A DNA stretch of 35,246 nucleotides, taken from assembly GCA_903930585.1 (NCBI GenBank), contig CAIYZD010000099.1, positions 1-35,246 on the forward strand. Reading direction: 5' to 3'. Both the position numbers and the translations under genes were made by a program. Below, in pieces: positions 26,484 to 34,657 of this stretch. Every line of letters begins with the position of its first letter. Within the stretch, counting starts at the first letter, position 1. Source of the DNA: an uncultured Geobacteraceae bacterium. Its GTDB lineage: Bacteria; Desulfobacterota; Desulfuromonadia; Geobacterales; Pseudopelobacteraceae. Under the pieces are notes generated by a model, which saw only the letters and a program-made list of their open reading frames with translations, did not search any database and was not told the origin of the DNA.

Positions 26484-26556
26484 AACAACTTAGTTTCATA
26501 CGTTTCGGGGCTCCCCCCCTGATTTCGTAATCCCAACAACTAGTTTCACGGAGGAG
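26484..26556 (+). promoter_or_regulatory. Structured rpsO leader: direct repeats flanking a GC hairpin
   Basis: AACAACTTAGTTTCA (26484-26498) recurs as AACAACTAGTTTCA (26535-26548), one T shorter. Between them TACG (26499-26502) can pair with CGTA (26526-26529) and GGGG (26507-26510) with part of the C7 run at 26513-26519. CTCC (26511-26514) can instead pair with GGAG of the ribosome site (26550-26556). The layout suits translational control by S15, known for rpsO in other bacteria; that is inference. Confidence 0.4.
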
Positions 26557-26562
26557 TTTACA

Positions 26563-26829
26563 GTGCTGGTAACTGAAAAAAAGCAGGAAATCATCAACGC
26601 ATTCAAGAAGCATGACAGTGACACAGGTTCACCGGAAGTGCAGATCGCTATCCTTACCGAGCGGATCACATACCTTACGGAACATTTCAAAATCCACAAG
26701 AAGGATCACCACAGTCGCCGCGGCCTTCTCAAACTTGTTGGTCAGAGAAGGCGTCTGCTCGACTACCTGAAGGGCAAAGAGCTGGCACGTTACAAAACTG
26801 TTATCGAAAGACTCGGCATTCGTAGATAG
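26563..26829 (+). CDS. rpsO: Small ribosomal subunit protein S15
   Basis: Primary-binding 30S protein that contacts helices 20-22 of 16S rRNA. The 88-residue sequence is canonical: [55 protein letters not shown]. Length is the family norm. GTG start preceded by a strong GGAGGAG site six bases upstream. It sits between truB and pnp as in many bacteria, with its own leader and a terminator after it. Confidence 0.98.
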   Translation: MLVTEKKQEIINAFKKHDSDTGSPEVQIAILTERITYLTEHFKIHKKDHHSRRGLLKLVGQRRRLLDYLKGKELARYKTVIERLGIRR

Positions 26830-26894
26830 TAAGCGGCGGTATCTCCGTATGGTACGGGGGTATCGCTTCGCTGTTTATGGTATGCTCATTTAAG

Positions 26895-26918
26895 AAAAGG
26901 GCTTTCTAGGCCCTTTTT
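26895..26918 (+). terminator. Rho-independent terminator between rpsO and pnp
   Basis: AAAAGGGC (26895-26902) pairs perfectly with GCCCTTTT (26910-26917) around a 7-base loop, ending in five T residues. It is 65 bases after rpsO. It should separate rpsO from pnp at least partly, unless read through. Confidence 0.8.
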
Positions 26919-26924
26919 ATATTT

Positions 26925-26993
26925 GTTGGGGGCGTGGATAGAGCTTCTATTGAGGTCATAAAACTCAAAAGAAGTTGTAGCGACGGCCCCAAC
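26925..26993 (+). promoter_or_regulatory. Long hairpin in the pnp leader (candidate RNase III / PNPase autoregulatory element)
   Basis: Two 30-base arms (26925-26954 and 26964-26993) are complementary at 25 positions around a 9-base loop. The ends GTTGGGG/CCCCAAC and the apex CTTCTATTGAG/CTCAAAAGAAG (one A-A mismatch) are the strongest parts. It ends 23 bases before the pnp ATG. In E. coli a long stem in the pnp leader is cut by RNase III and then exposed to PNPase control; similar position and shape here suggest the same, unproven. Confidence 0.6.
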
Positions 26994-27016
26994 GCAACCG
27001 AAGAGGAGAATGGAAT

Positions 27017-29119
27017 ATGGAACAGAAAGTCCAGGTTGAGTTTGGCGGCAGGACCATTACGCTGTCTACCGGCAAAATGGCAAAACAGGCCAGTGGCGCC
27101 GTTGTTGTCAGTTGTGGCGATACGGTTGTGCTAGTTACGGCAGTCGCAACAAAAGAAGCAAAAGAAGGTCAGGATTTTTTCCCGTTGACCGTCAATTACA
27201 CTGAAAAGGCATATGCTGGCGGGAAGATTCCGGGCGGCTTTTTTAAGCGTGAAGCACGTCCGTCAGATCCCGAAACACTTATCTGCCGGCTGATCGACCG
27301 TCCCATCCGGCCGTTGTTTCCGGAAACATTCCTGAATGATACCCAGATAATGGCGACAGTCGTCTCCGCCGATCAGGATAACGACCCGGGCATTTTGTCC
27401 ATGCTGGGAGCATCGGCAGCATTGATGATTTCCGACATCCCGTTTGAAGGCCCGATTGCCGGTGCCAAGGTTGGCCGTGTTGACGGCGTATTCATCTGTA
27501 ACCCGTCTGCCGAACAGCTTGAAAAAAGTGATCTGGAAATCGTTGTAGCCGCCAGTCGCGATGCTGTCATCATGGTTGAAGGTGAAGCTAAATTCGTATC
27601 CGAAGCCGATTTGCTGGAAGCGGTGTTTTTTGCTCAGGAAGCGATGCTTCCGCTGATCAACGCCCAGATAGAGTTGCAGAAACTGGCAGGCGTTGCCAAG
27701 CGCGTTGTGGCGCCGGTTGTTGTTAACGAGCCGTTACTGGCGCGGGTACGTGAACTTGCCTATGATCGTATGGGCGAAGCGGTTAAGCTCAAGGCGAAAA
27801 ACGAGCGTCATGACCAGATCGACCTGATCAAGGCTGAAACAATTGAAACTCTTAAAGAAGAATTCGTGGGCTCTGCCAAGCAGATCAAGGCTTTTCTGGG
27901 CGATTTCGAATATGAGCGCGTTCGTGCCGACATCCTCGATACCGGTATCCGTATTGATGGTCGTACAACCAGCACCATTCGCCCGATCAGTACCGAAGCA
28001 GGCTTCCTGCCGCGTGTCCATGGTTCGGCACTCTTTACCCGTGGTGAGACACAGGCACTGGTTGCCGCCACTCTCGGCACCTCGGCGGACGAACAGCGTA
28101 TCGATACCTTGTATGGCGGTTCGCGCAAGCGTTTCCTGCTGCACTATAATTTCCCTCCGTTTTCGGTCGGCGAGACCAGCTTCCGTCTGGGACCAGGTCG
28201 TCGCGAGATCGGTCACGGCATGCTGGCTGAACGTGCTCTGGCAGCGGTTCTGCCCGCCCATGACGATTTTCCGTACACGATTCGCATCGTGTCGGAAACT
28301 CTTGAAAGTAACGGTTCTTCCTCCATGGCTGCCGTCTGCGGCGGCTGCATGTCGATGATGGATGCCGGTATCCCGATTACTGCGCCGGTGGCCGGAATTG
28401 CCATGGGGCTGATCAAAGAGGGCGAGAAATTCGCAATCCTGTCCGATATCCTTGGTGATGAAGATCACCTCGGCGATATGGACTTCAAGGTCGCCGGAAC
28501 CGCCGAAGGCGTTACCGCCCTGCAGATGGACATTAAAATCGGCGGTGTAACCAAGGAAATCATGCAGCAGGCTCTCAAACAGGCTCGTGAAGGGCGTCTG
28601 CACATTCTCGGTAAGATGGCTGAAACCCTGGCTGTACCGCGCGCCGAAATGTCGTCGTTTGCACCACGTATCACCACAATCTACGTCAAGACCGACCGCA
28701 TCCGCGACGTCATTGGCACGGGTGGCAAGAATATCCGCAACATCACCGAGACAACCGGCGTTACCATCGATATCGATGATACCGGTCGCATCAATATTGC
28801 CAGCACCAACAAGGAAGCCTGCGATCTTGCCATCCAGATGATTCGCGGTCTGACCGACGAGGCAGAAGAAGGCAAGTTGTACATGGGCACCGTTCGCAAA
28901 ATCATGGATTTCGGTGCTTTTGTCGAAATCATGCCCGGCACGGACGGACTTGTACACATTTCCGAACTCGATACGGCTCGTGTCAAGGTCGTCACTGATA
29001 TTCTGAATGAAGGCGACAAGGTATTGGTCAAGTGCATCGGTGTCGATAAAAACGGCAAAATAAAACTCTCCCGCAAGGAAGCGCTTGGGCTTAATCTTGA
29101 CGGCTCAAAAGCAGAATAG
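27017..29119 (+). CDS. pnp: Polyribonucleotide nucleotidyltransferase (PNPase)
   Basis: Phosphorolytic 3'-5' exoribonuclease of RNA turnover, trimeric. The 700-residue protein has two RNase PH-like domains (about 1-210 and 305-535, with [28 protein letters not shown] and [14 protein letters not shown]), an alpha-helical linker, the catalytic-core [16 protein letters not shown] segment, a KH domain (about 550-610, [12 protein letters not shown]) and an S1 domain (about 620-690, [22 protein letters not shown]). Full length. GAGGAG lies 7 bases before the ATG. Its leader has the long hairpin described separately and it ends at a strong terminator. Confidence 0.98.
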   Translation: MEQKVQVEFGGRTITLSTGKMAKQASGAVVVSCGDTVVLVTAVATKEAKEGQDFFPLTVNYTEKAYAGGKIPGGFFKREARPSDPETLICRLIDRPIRPLFPETFLNDTQIMATVVSADQDNDPGILSMLGASAALMISDIPFEGPIAGAKVGRVDGVFICNPSAEQLEKSDLEIVVAASRDAVIMVEGEAKFVSEADLLEAVFFAQEAMLPLINAQIELQKLAGVAKRVVAPVVVNEPLLARVRELAYDRMGEAVKLKAKNERHDQIDLIKAETIETLKEEFVGSAKQIKAFLGDFEYERVRADILDTGIRIDGRTTSTIRPISTEAGFLPRVHGSALFTRGETQALVAATLGTSADEQRIDTLYGGSRKRFLLHYNFPPFSVGETSFRLGPGRREIGHGMLAERALAAVLPAHDDFPYTIRIVSETLESNGSSSMAAVCGGCMSMMDAGIPITAPVAGIAMGLIKEGEKFAILSDILGDEDHLGDMDFKVAGTAEGVTALQMDIKIGGVTKEIMQQALKQAREGRLHILGKMAETLAVPRAEMSSFAPRITTIYVKTDRIRDVIGTGGKNIRNITETTGVTIDIDDTGRINIASTNKEACDLAIQMIRGLTDEAEEGKLYMGTVRKIMDFGAFVEIMPGTDGLVHISELDTARVKVVTDILNEGDKVLVKCIGVDKNGKIKLSRKEALGLNLDGSKAE

Positions 29120-29151
29120 TTTTTTAAGTTATTGCAGTAATGCATTGAAAT

Positions 29152-29185
29152 AAGGCGAAGCCGCTAACGGCTTCGCCTTTTCTTT
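29152..29185 (+). terminator. Rho-independent terminator after pnp
   Basis: Perfect 12-bp stem: AAGGCGAAGCCG (29152-29163) with CGGCTTCGCCTT (29168-29179), 4-base loop CTAA, followed by a T-rich tail (TTCTTTT). It lies 32 bases after the pnp stop and closes the rimP-pnp region. Confidence 0.9.
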
Positions 29186-29253
29186 TATTCGCAGTTGAGG
29201 CATAGTGGACAAGTCAATCGTTACCAGATTTCCGCTTCAAGCTGGAGGAACAT

Positions 29254-30786
29254 ATGAGCAAATGTCGTCTTGCCGCCATTGATATCGGTACCAACTCGAT
29301 TCGTTGCATTATTGTCGAGGTTGACAAACAGGGGCGCTACACGGTTCTCGACGACGAAAAAGCGACCGTGCGTCTCGGAGAAAACCTGGCTGCCAGCGGC
29401 GCCATCTCGCCGGCGGCGTTTGCCCGGGCGATAGATGCCATGTCGCGTATCCGCAAGCTGATCGACGGACTGAAAGTGACGGATGTGGAAGCTGTGGCGA
29501 CAAGTGCCGTGCGGAGTTCCTCAAACGGGGGTGAGCTGGTTGCGGTGCTGACCCGCGAGCTTGGGCGTGAGATCCGGGTCATCTCGGGAGATGAAGAGGC
29601 CGAGCTGGTGGCGCGGTCGGTGCGCCATAACTTCGATATGAGCGGTAAACGCTACATGATCATCGATATCGGCGGGGGGAGCGTGGAGATTATGAACGCC
29701 GTGGCCAACCATATCGAAAGTTGTTTTTCGCTTGAGCTTGGCGCCGTCCGTATGACCGATACGTTTGTCACGTCAGATCCGGTTCGTGCGTCCGACATCA
29801 CGAAAATAAAGCGCTTTGTCCGCTCCGAGCTGAAAACGGCATATGGTAATGAAAGGCCTGCGGTGCAGACCTTCATCGGGTCAGGCGGCACCGTAACGTC
29901 GTTGGCGAATATGGTCATGAGTATGCGCCGGCAGACCTATTCCACCTGTCATGGGTTTGAGGTACTCCGTTCGGAGCTCGTTCATCTATTGGCAATGCTG
30001 GTGCGGAAGGATATCAAGTCACTGCGGAATGTCCCCGGTCTTAACCCTGACCGCGCCGATATAATCGTGGCCGGTCTTGTCGTGATTGATGAAATGATGA
30101 AGTACTTCGGAGCCAACACGCTGCTGGTCAATGAGCGCGGCATTCGTGAAGGGTTGATCATCAGTTGCATGAAACGGTTGCAACTGCTTCCCGATTCATC
30201 CGCGCAGCGCAACTGGAAGGAATCGGTCCTCGAATTTGCCCGTTCATGTCACTTTGACGAGCCGCATTCAAAACATGTCGTCACGGTTTCCTTAAGTATA
30301 TTCGATGCCCTGGCAAAAGAATACGGGTTCAAAAACAGTGACCGGAGGTTGCTTGAGGCGGCGGCATTGTTGCATGACGTCGGATATTTCATCAGCTATA
30401 ACAGTCACCATAAGCATTCGCATCATCTGATCCGTCACGCCGACCTGTTCGGATTTTCGCCGCGCGAGCGGGAGATGACGGCACTGATTGCCCGTTACCA
30501 CCGCAAGTCACTGCCGAAGAAGAAACATTCCGAATATGACCGGTTGGAACCGAAAGATCAACTGCTCGTGAGCAGGCTTGGCGGCATTCTGCGTCTGTCG
30601 GATGGTCTGGATCGGCGCAGGAGCGGTCTGGTTGATGTTGTGGAACTTAAAAAAAGCGGGACGGTGTTTAGCTTCAAGCTGCTTGGCACGGAAGATATTT
30701 CCGTGGAAATCTTCGGGGCGAACGCAAAAAAGGATCTTTTCGAAAAAGCGTTCGGAGGGACGGTGGCTTTTGCCTGCTCCGGATAA
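29254..30786 (+). CDS. ppx: Ppx/GppA phosphatase with C-terminal HD domain (exopolyphosphatase)
   Basis: Removes terminal phosphate from polyphosphate and/or the 5' phosphate of pppGpp. The 510-residue protein has the ASKHA-fold half (about 1-300): AAIDIGTNSIRCIIVEV phosphate loop, ATSAVRSSSNG, ISGDEEAELV, IIDIGGGSVEI, and FIGSGGTVTSLA. The C-terminal part is an HD-type domain with LLHDVGY (His374, Asp375) and HHKHSHHLI. Length matches bacterial exopolyphosphatases with the extra HD region. GGAGG lies 6 bases before the ATG. It follows the pnp terminator, so it is probably its own unit. Polyphosphatase or pppGpp phosphatase activity cannot be separated by sequence alone. Confidence 0.9.
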   Translation: MSKCRLAAIDIGTNSIRCIIVEVDKQGRYTVLDDEKATVRLGENLAASGAISPAAFARAIDAMSRIRKLIDGLKVTDVEAVATSAVRSSSNGGELVAVLTRELGREIRVISGDEEAELVARSVRHNFDMSGKRYMIIDIGGGSVEIMNAVANHIESCFSLELGAVRMTDTFVTSDPVRASDITKIKRFVRSELKTAYGNERPAVQTFIGSGGTVTSLANMVMSMRRQTYSTCHGFEVLRSELVHLLAMLVRKDIKSLRNVPGLNPDRADIIVAGLVVIDEMMKYFGANTLLVNERGIREGLIISCMKRLQLLPDSSAQRNWKESVLEFARSCHFDEPHSKHVVTVSLSIFDALAKEYGFKNSDRRLLEAAALLHDVGYFISYNSHHKHSHHLIRHADLFGFSPREREMTALIARYHRKSLPKKKHSEYDRLEPKDQLLVSRLGGILRLSDGLDRRRSGLVDVVELKKSGTVFSFKLLGTEDISVEIFGANAKKDLFEKAFGGTVAFACSG

Positions 30787-30807
30787 TCACACTGTGATTA
30801 AAATCAC
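30785..30807. repeat. Three alternating AATCAC/GTGATT half-sites after ppx
   Basis: AATCAC (30785-30790), GTGATT (30794-30799) and AATCAC (30802-30807) give two overlapping dyads, the first overlapping the ppx stop codon. No T-tract follows, so a classical terminator is unlikely. The rest of the 114-base gap to dut holds nothing I can assign. Confidence 0.4.
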
Positions 30808-30900
30808 TTCCCGATCATCCCAGCTACCGCCCCGCTGCAAAAGGCGATAAGCCAACTGCTGTAGATGGTCAGGCTGACCTGATGGAATGTTTCCTGCCCG

Positions 30901-31365
30901 TCAATGAGTCCCGGTCGAACCGAATCCGCCGGCTCCCCGCTCGCTCTCCTGGCTGAACTCCGCTACCACGCAGAGCTCTGCCTGTTGTACCGGCACAAAC
31001 AGCATCTGGCAGACCCGCTCTCCCGGTTCAATCGTGTAGGGGGCTGTGCTGCGATTGACGATGCCGATGCCGATCTCTCCCTGATAGTCGGAATCGATGA
31101 CACCTACCGTATTTGCCAAAACGATGCCGTGCTTGATGCCGAGGCCGGAGCGGGGCACCAGCAGCGCCACCAGGCCGGGGTCGTGAATGCTGATGGCGAT
31201 GCCGCTCGGAATAAGTACGGTCTCACCCGGTTGCACGGTTTTCGGCGCTTCCATGCAGGCGCGCAGATCAAGTGCCGCGGCGCCGTTCGTTGCATATGAC
31301 GGCAGCGGAATGGTAGTGCCGATCATCGGATTCATGATTTTGGTTTCAATTTTGGGTCGGTTCAT
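30901..31365 (-). CDS. dut: dUTP diphosphatase
   Basis: Hydrolyses dUTP to dUMP and pyrophosphate, keeping uracil out of DNA and feeding thymidylate synthesis. The 154-residue trimeric-type enzyme shows the five family motifs: [42 protein letters not shown], and the C-terminal Gly-rich [14 protein letters not shown] at 31365 with AGGAAA eight bases upstream on the minus strand. It is divergent from trpS across an 80-base gap and convergent with ppx. Complete. Confidence 0.96.
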   Translation of the reverse strand: MNRPKIETKIMNPMIGTTIPLPSYATNGAAALDLRACMEAPKTVQPGETVLIPSGIAISIHDPGLVALLVPRSGLGIKHGIVLANTVGVIDSDYQGEIGIGIVNRSTAPYTIEPGERVCQMLFVPVQQAELCVVAEFSQESERGAGGFGSTGTH

Positions 31366-31445
31366 GGTAATTTTCCTGTCTTTGAGTGGTGTCTTTGCAG
31401 CTCACTCTAGCAGAACAGACCTACGGTTCACAAGGAGCGATTTAC

Positions 31446-32426
31446 ATGAAACAACGCGTTGTCAGCGGTATGAGGCCAACCGGCAAGCTGCATATCGGTC
31501 ATTATCACGGGGTACTGGAAAACTGGGTCAAGATGCAGGATTCCTTTGACTGTTTCTTTTTTGTTGCCGACTGGCATTCGCTGACGACGGAATACGCCGA
31601 TACCTCCGGTATTGCCCAGAATATCCGCGAGATGGTGCTGGACTGGGTCGCATTCGGGCTTGATCCGGCAAAATGCATTATTTTCCGCCAGAGTCTGGTG
31701 CCGCATCATTCCGAGCTGAATCTTATCCTGTCGATGGTTACGCCGGTCTCCTGGCTGGAACGCTGCCCGACCTACAAGGAGATGCAGGAGAATCTGGAGG
31801 CCAAGGATCTTTCCACCTTCGGTTTTCTGGGCTACCCGGTACTGATGGCTGCCGATATTATTTTGTACAAGGCAATGCGCGTTCCGGTCGGCCAGGACCA
31901 GCTGCCGCATCTGGAAATCACCCGTGAGATAGCCCGCCGCTTCAACCATCTTTACGGCGCGGTATTTCCCGAACCTGATGCGCTTCTGACCGAAACCCCC
32001 AAGCTCCCGGGGCTGGACGGGCGCAAGATGAGCAAGTCGTACAACAACTCGATCAATCTTTCCGACAGCGCCGAGGAGACCGGCAAGAAGATCATGGGGA
32101 TGATGACTGACCCGGCCAGGGTGCGGCGCAACGATCCGGGTGACCCGGATATCTGCGTGGCTTTTAACCTGCACCGGATCTACGTGCCTCAGGAGAAGCT
32201 GGAAGAGATCGTCCCGGCCTGCCGGAACGCAACCATCGGCTGCGTCGAGTGCAAGAAGATCCTGGTCGGCTGCATGAACGAGCGTCTGGCGCCATTTCGG
32301 GCCAGGCGGGAAGAGCTCGCCGCCAATCCCGGCTTTGTCGATGAACTGCTGGAGGAGGGGAGCAAAAAAGCATCCCTGATATCGGATGCCGTGATGACAG
32401 AGGTCCGTACGGCGCTGAAGTTCTAA
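31446..32426 (+). CDS. trpS: Tryptophanyl-tRNA synthetase
   Basis: Class I synthetase charging tRNA-Trp. The 326-residue protein begins VVSGMRPTGKLHIGHYHG with the HIGH motif (His16-His19), has the PVGQDQLPHLEITREIARRFN segment, and the KMSKS loop at 194-198 (GRKMSKSYNN). ATG 31446 is chosen: AAGGAGCGA is 7 to 9 bases upstream and family similarity starts here; the frame is open 60 bases further up without a good site. Normal length. The stop is followed after one base by scpA, so the two are tightly coupled. Confidence 0.97.
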   Translation: MKQRVVSGMRPTGKLHIGHYHGVLENWVKMQDSFDCFFFVADWHSLTTEYADTSGIAQNIREMVLDWVAFGLDPAKCIIFRQSLVPHHSELNLILSMVTPVSWLERCPTYKEMQENLEAKDLSTFGFLGYPVLMAADIILYKAMRVPVGQDQLPHLEITREIARRFNHLYGAVFPEPDALLTETPKLPGLDGRKMSKSYNNSINLSDSAEETGKKIMGMMTDPARVRRNDPGDPDICVAFNLHRIYVPQEKLEEIVPACRNATIGCVECKKILVGCMNERLAPFRARREELAANPGFVDELLEEGSKKASLISDAVMTEVRTALKF

Positions 32427-32427
32427 G

Positions 32428-33234
32428 ATGAAAGCTGAGGCGCATGGTCATCGCGATGAACATCTGCCGCTGCTGGACGGTTTTCACGAACAGTACAGCG
32501 TTCATCTCGACAAATTCGACGGCCCGATGGATCTGCTGCTGCATCTGATCAAGAAGAACGAGCTGGATATCTGCGATATTTCCATCGCGGTCATCACCCG
32601 CCAGTATCTTGAATTCATCAAGTTGATGAAGGATCTGAACCTGGAGGTCGCGGGCGATTTTCTGGTCATGGCGGCGACGCTGCTGCTGATCAAGTCCCGT
32701 CAGCTCCTCCCGCTTGACGAACAGGAGGAGCCGGAACTTGAGGAGGACCCGCGCGCCGAACTGGTACGCCGTCTGCTGGAGTATCAGCAGTACAAGGAGG
32801 CCGGCATGGTGATCGGTGCACGGGCTCTGCTGGGACGGGAAGTATTCGTGCGGAACGCCTCTGAACCGGTCCTTGCCGCGGCGCAGAGTGCGGAAGGGCC
32901 GCTGGAAGTCAGTCTGTTTGAGTTGGTAGAGGCCTTCCGGGTGTTGTTGCAGCGGATTCCGCTTGAGAGTTTCCACGATGTTGCGCCGGGGGATTCGCTC
33001 AGCATCGCCGACTGTATCAATGAAATCCTGTCCCTGCTTCAAGAGCAGGATACGATCCAGTTTGACGATCTGGTGAGGGAGGAGTGTACCCGAGAACGGA
33101 TCATAGTTACTTTTCTGGCGCTTCTGGAACTCAGCCGTCTTAAATTGATCCGTATTTTCCAAGGGAACGGACATGGCTCGATCTGGTTCGTTCCGGCAGT
33201 GGCCGCCGATTCTTCCGAGGTCGATCTCACATGA
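32428..33234 (+). CDS. scpA: Segregation and condensation protein A
   Basis: Kleisin subunit of the bacterial SMC condensin; bridges SMC heads and binds ScpB. The 268-residue protein has the N-terminal kleisin signature FDGPMDLLLHLIKKNELDICDI, then ITRQYLEFI, VAGDFLVMAATLLLIKSRQLLP, a Glu-rich segment, and the C-terminal winged-helix part VTFLALLELSRLKLIRIFQ. It has 20-odd extra residues before the signature. Ribosome site weak; coupling to trpS by a one-base gap. It overlaps scpB by ATGA. The smc gene is not in the window. Confidence 0.96.
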   Translation: MKAEAHGHRDEHLPLLDGFHEQYSVHLDKFDGPMDLLLHLIKKNELDICDISIAVITRQYLEFIKLMKDLNLEVAGDFLVMAATLLLIKSRQLLPLDEQEEPELEEDPRAELVRRLLEYQQYKEAGMVIGARALLGREVFVRNASEPVLAAAQSAEGPLEVSLFELVEAFRVLLQRIPLESFHDVAPGDSLSIADCINEILSLLQEQDTIQFDDLVREECTRERIIVTFLALLELSRLKLIRIFQGNGHGSIWFVPAVAADSSEVDLT

Positions 33235-33836
33235 ATTCCGAATTAGCTTCGATCATCGAGAGTCTTATTTTTACCGCCGAATCGGCGCTTTCAACCGACC
33301 GCATCTGTGAGTTACTGAATGAATTCGAGCGGGAGGATATCAAGGCCGCACTGAAGGATACGGTTGCCTATTATCATGGCCGGGGAGGCGGGTTCGAACT
33401 GGTTGAGGTGGCTGGAGGGTGGCAATTCAGAACTCGTCCCGCTTTTCACAGCTATATCACTCGTCATATTAAAACCAGAATAGCAAAATTTTCGCAATCC
33501 GCCCTTGAGACGCTGGCGATCGTCGCCTATCGCCAACCGATTACCCGGGCCGAAGTCGAACATCTGCGCGGCGTCGATTGCGGCGGTGTCCTGAAATCAT
33601 TACTTGAAAAACATCTTGTGCGCATTCTGGGTAAGAAGGATATTCCGGGGCGTCCGCTGATCTATGGTACTTCGAAAGAATTTCTTGAAATATTCGGGCT
33701 TAAGGATCTAAAAAGTCTTCCAACACTTAGAGAAATTCAGGCACTGGATGCCGTACCGCAGTACGAGCGCCAGGAAGAGTTGCAGCTTGAACCGGAGAAG
33801 GCGATTCCGACGGAGAGCGATTTGCCGTTCGTATAG
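33231..33836 (+). CDS. scpB: Segregation and condensation protein B
   Basis: Tandem winged-helix dimer that binds ScpA in the SMC complex. The 201-residue protein has the family features IIESLIFTAESALSTDRICELL, GFELVEVAGGWQFRTRP, ALETLAIVAYRQPITRAEVEHLRGVDCGGVLKSLLEK and GRPLIYGTSKEFLEIFGLKDLKSLP. ATG overlaps the scpA stop by four bases. Length is normal. The order scpA-scpB is widely conserved, here attached to trpS. Confidence 0.96.
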   Translation: MNSELASIIESLIFTAESALSTDRICELLNEFEREDIKAALKDTVAYYHGRGGGFELVEVAGGWQFRTRPAFHSYITRHIKTRIAKFSQSALETLAIVAYRQPITRAEVEHLRGVDCGGVLKSLLEKHLVRILGKKDIPGRPLIYGTSKEFLEIFGLKDLKSLPTLREIQALDAVPQYERQEELQLEPEKAIPTESDLPFV

Positions 33837-33853
33837 CGGCAGGGAGGTGAACC

Positions 33854-34657
33854 ATGCAGCGTCAGCCAGCCGTAGCAGGTCAATTCTATCCGGGGAGCGA
33901 AAGTACGCTTCGCGGTGCCCTGTCCGGGATGATACCGGAACAGGCCGTCAAACGGGCGGTCAGAGGCATCATCTCTCCCCATGCCGGGTATATCTACTCC
34001 GGCGCAATTTCCGGTCAGGTTTTTTCTCGCATCACGATCCCCGATACCGTACTGATCATCGGACCCAATCATCACGGCGCCGGGGCTGCCGCGGCGCTCT
34101 ATCCGGATGGAGAGTGGGTGACCCCGCTCGGGGTAACTGCAATAAACTCCCGCCTGAATTCGCTGCTGCTTCAGCATGGTCCCTATCTCAGAAGCGACAC
34201 TGTTGCTCACGATCACGAACATTCACTTGAAGTCCAGCTTCCGTTTATCCAGTACCTGCGCCCGGATGTCACCATTTGCGCGCTCTGCCTCGGTCAGGGC
34301 GACTATCCGCCGCTGCGCGATATCGGCTGCGGCATTGCTGCCGCTATTACGGAATATGGCGGGGAAGTGTTGATCGTGGCCAGTTCGGACATGACCCATT
34401 ATGAATCGGCTGATGTGGCCCGCCAAAAAGACCGGCAGGCGCTGGAGAGGGTCCAGGCGCTTGACGGCAAAGGGCTGCTGGAGATTTGCCGCCTGCAGCG
34501 GATAACGATGTGCGGAGTTGCGCCGGCAACGGTCATGATCGAGGCAGCCCTCACGTTGGGGGCGAGTCAGGCGGAACTGGTTGCATACGGTACCAGCGGC
34601 GATGTGACCGGTGATAATCGTCAGGTGGTAGGGTATGCGGCGGTGACGGTATTTTGA
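33854..34657 (+). CDS. MEMO1 family protein / AmmeMemoRadiSam system protein B
   Basis: A 267-residue protein of the family related to human MEMO1 and to class III extradiol dioxygenases. Candidate metal-site residues are visible: SPHAGYIYSG (His43), NHHG (His73-His74), SSDMTHYE (His182) and the conserved cysteine in MCGVAPATV (Cys220). EHSLEVQLPF is the other family hallmark. In many prokaryotes it occurs with an AMMECR1-domain protein and a radical SAM protein; neither is in this window. Start has a near-perfect AGGGAGGT site eight bases upstream. It follows scpB by 17 bases, and its last 37 bases overlap the converging histidine kinase gene. Biochemical role unknown. Confidence 0.9.
   Translation: MQRQPAVAGQFYPGSESTLRGALSGMIPEQAVKRAVRGIISPHAGYIYSGAISGQVFSRITIPDTVLIIGPNHHGAGAAAALYPDGEWVTPLGVTAINSRLNSLLLQHGPYLRSDTVAHDHEHSLEVQLPFIQYLRPDVTICALCLGQGDYPPLRDIGCGIAAAITEYGGEVLIVASSDMTHYESADVARQKDRQALERVQALDGKGLLEICRLQRITMCGVAPATVMIEAALTLGASQAELVAYGTSGDVTGDNRQVVGYAAVTVF

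Noticed and set aside
27734-28957. 407-codon open frame antisense to pnp
   Set aside because: It lies wholly within the well-supported pnp gene on the opposite strand, has no family character and no ribosome site; it is a by-product of pnp codon use.
30808-30910. Possible 30-residue membrane peptide on the minus strand after dut (reads LTIYSSWLIAFCSGAVAGMIGK)
   Set aside because: It looks helix-like, but there is no ATG, GTG or TTG in frame (only ATT), no clear ribosome site, and it is very short; kept as a note only.
31428-32174. 248-codon antisense open frame in trpS
   Set aside because: Entirely opposite the trpS coding sequence, no start signal or domain.
32164-33174. 336-codon antisense open frame across trpS and scpA
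   Set aside because: Overlaps two firmly identified genes and shows no recognisable motif; composition is Gln/Arg/His-rich as expected of a shadow frame.
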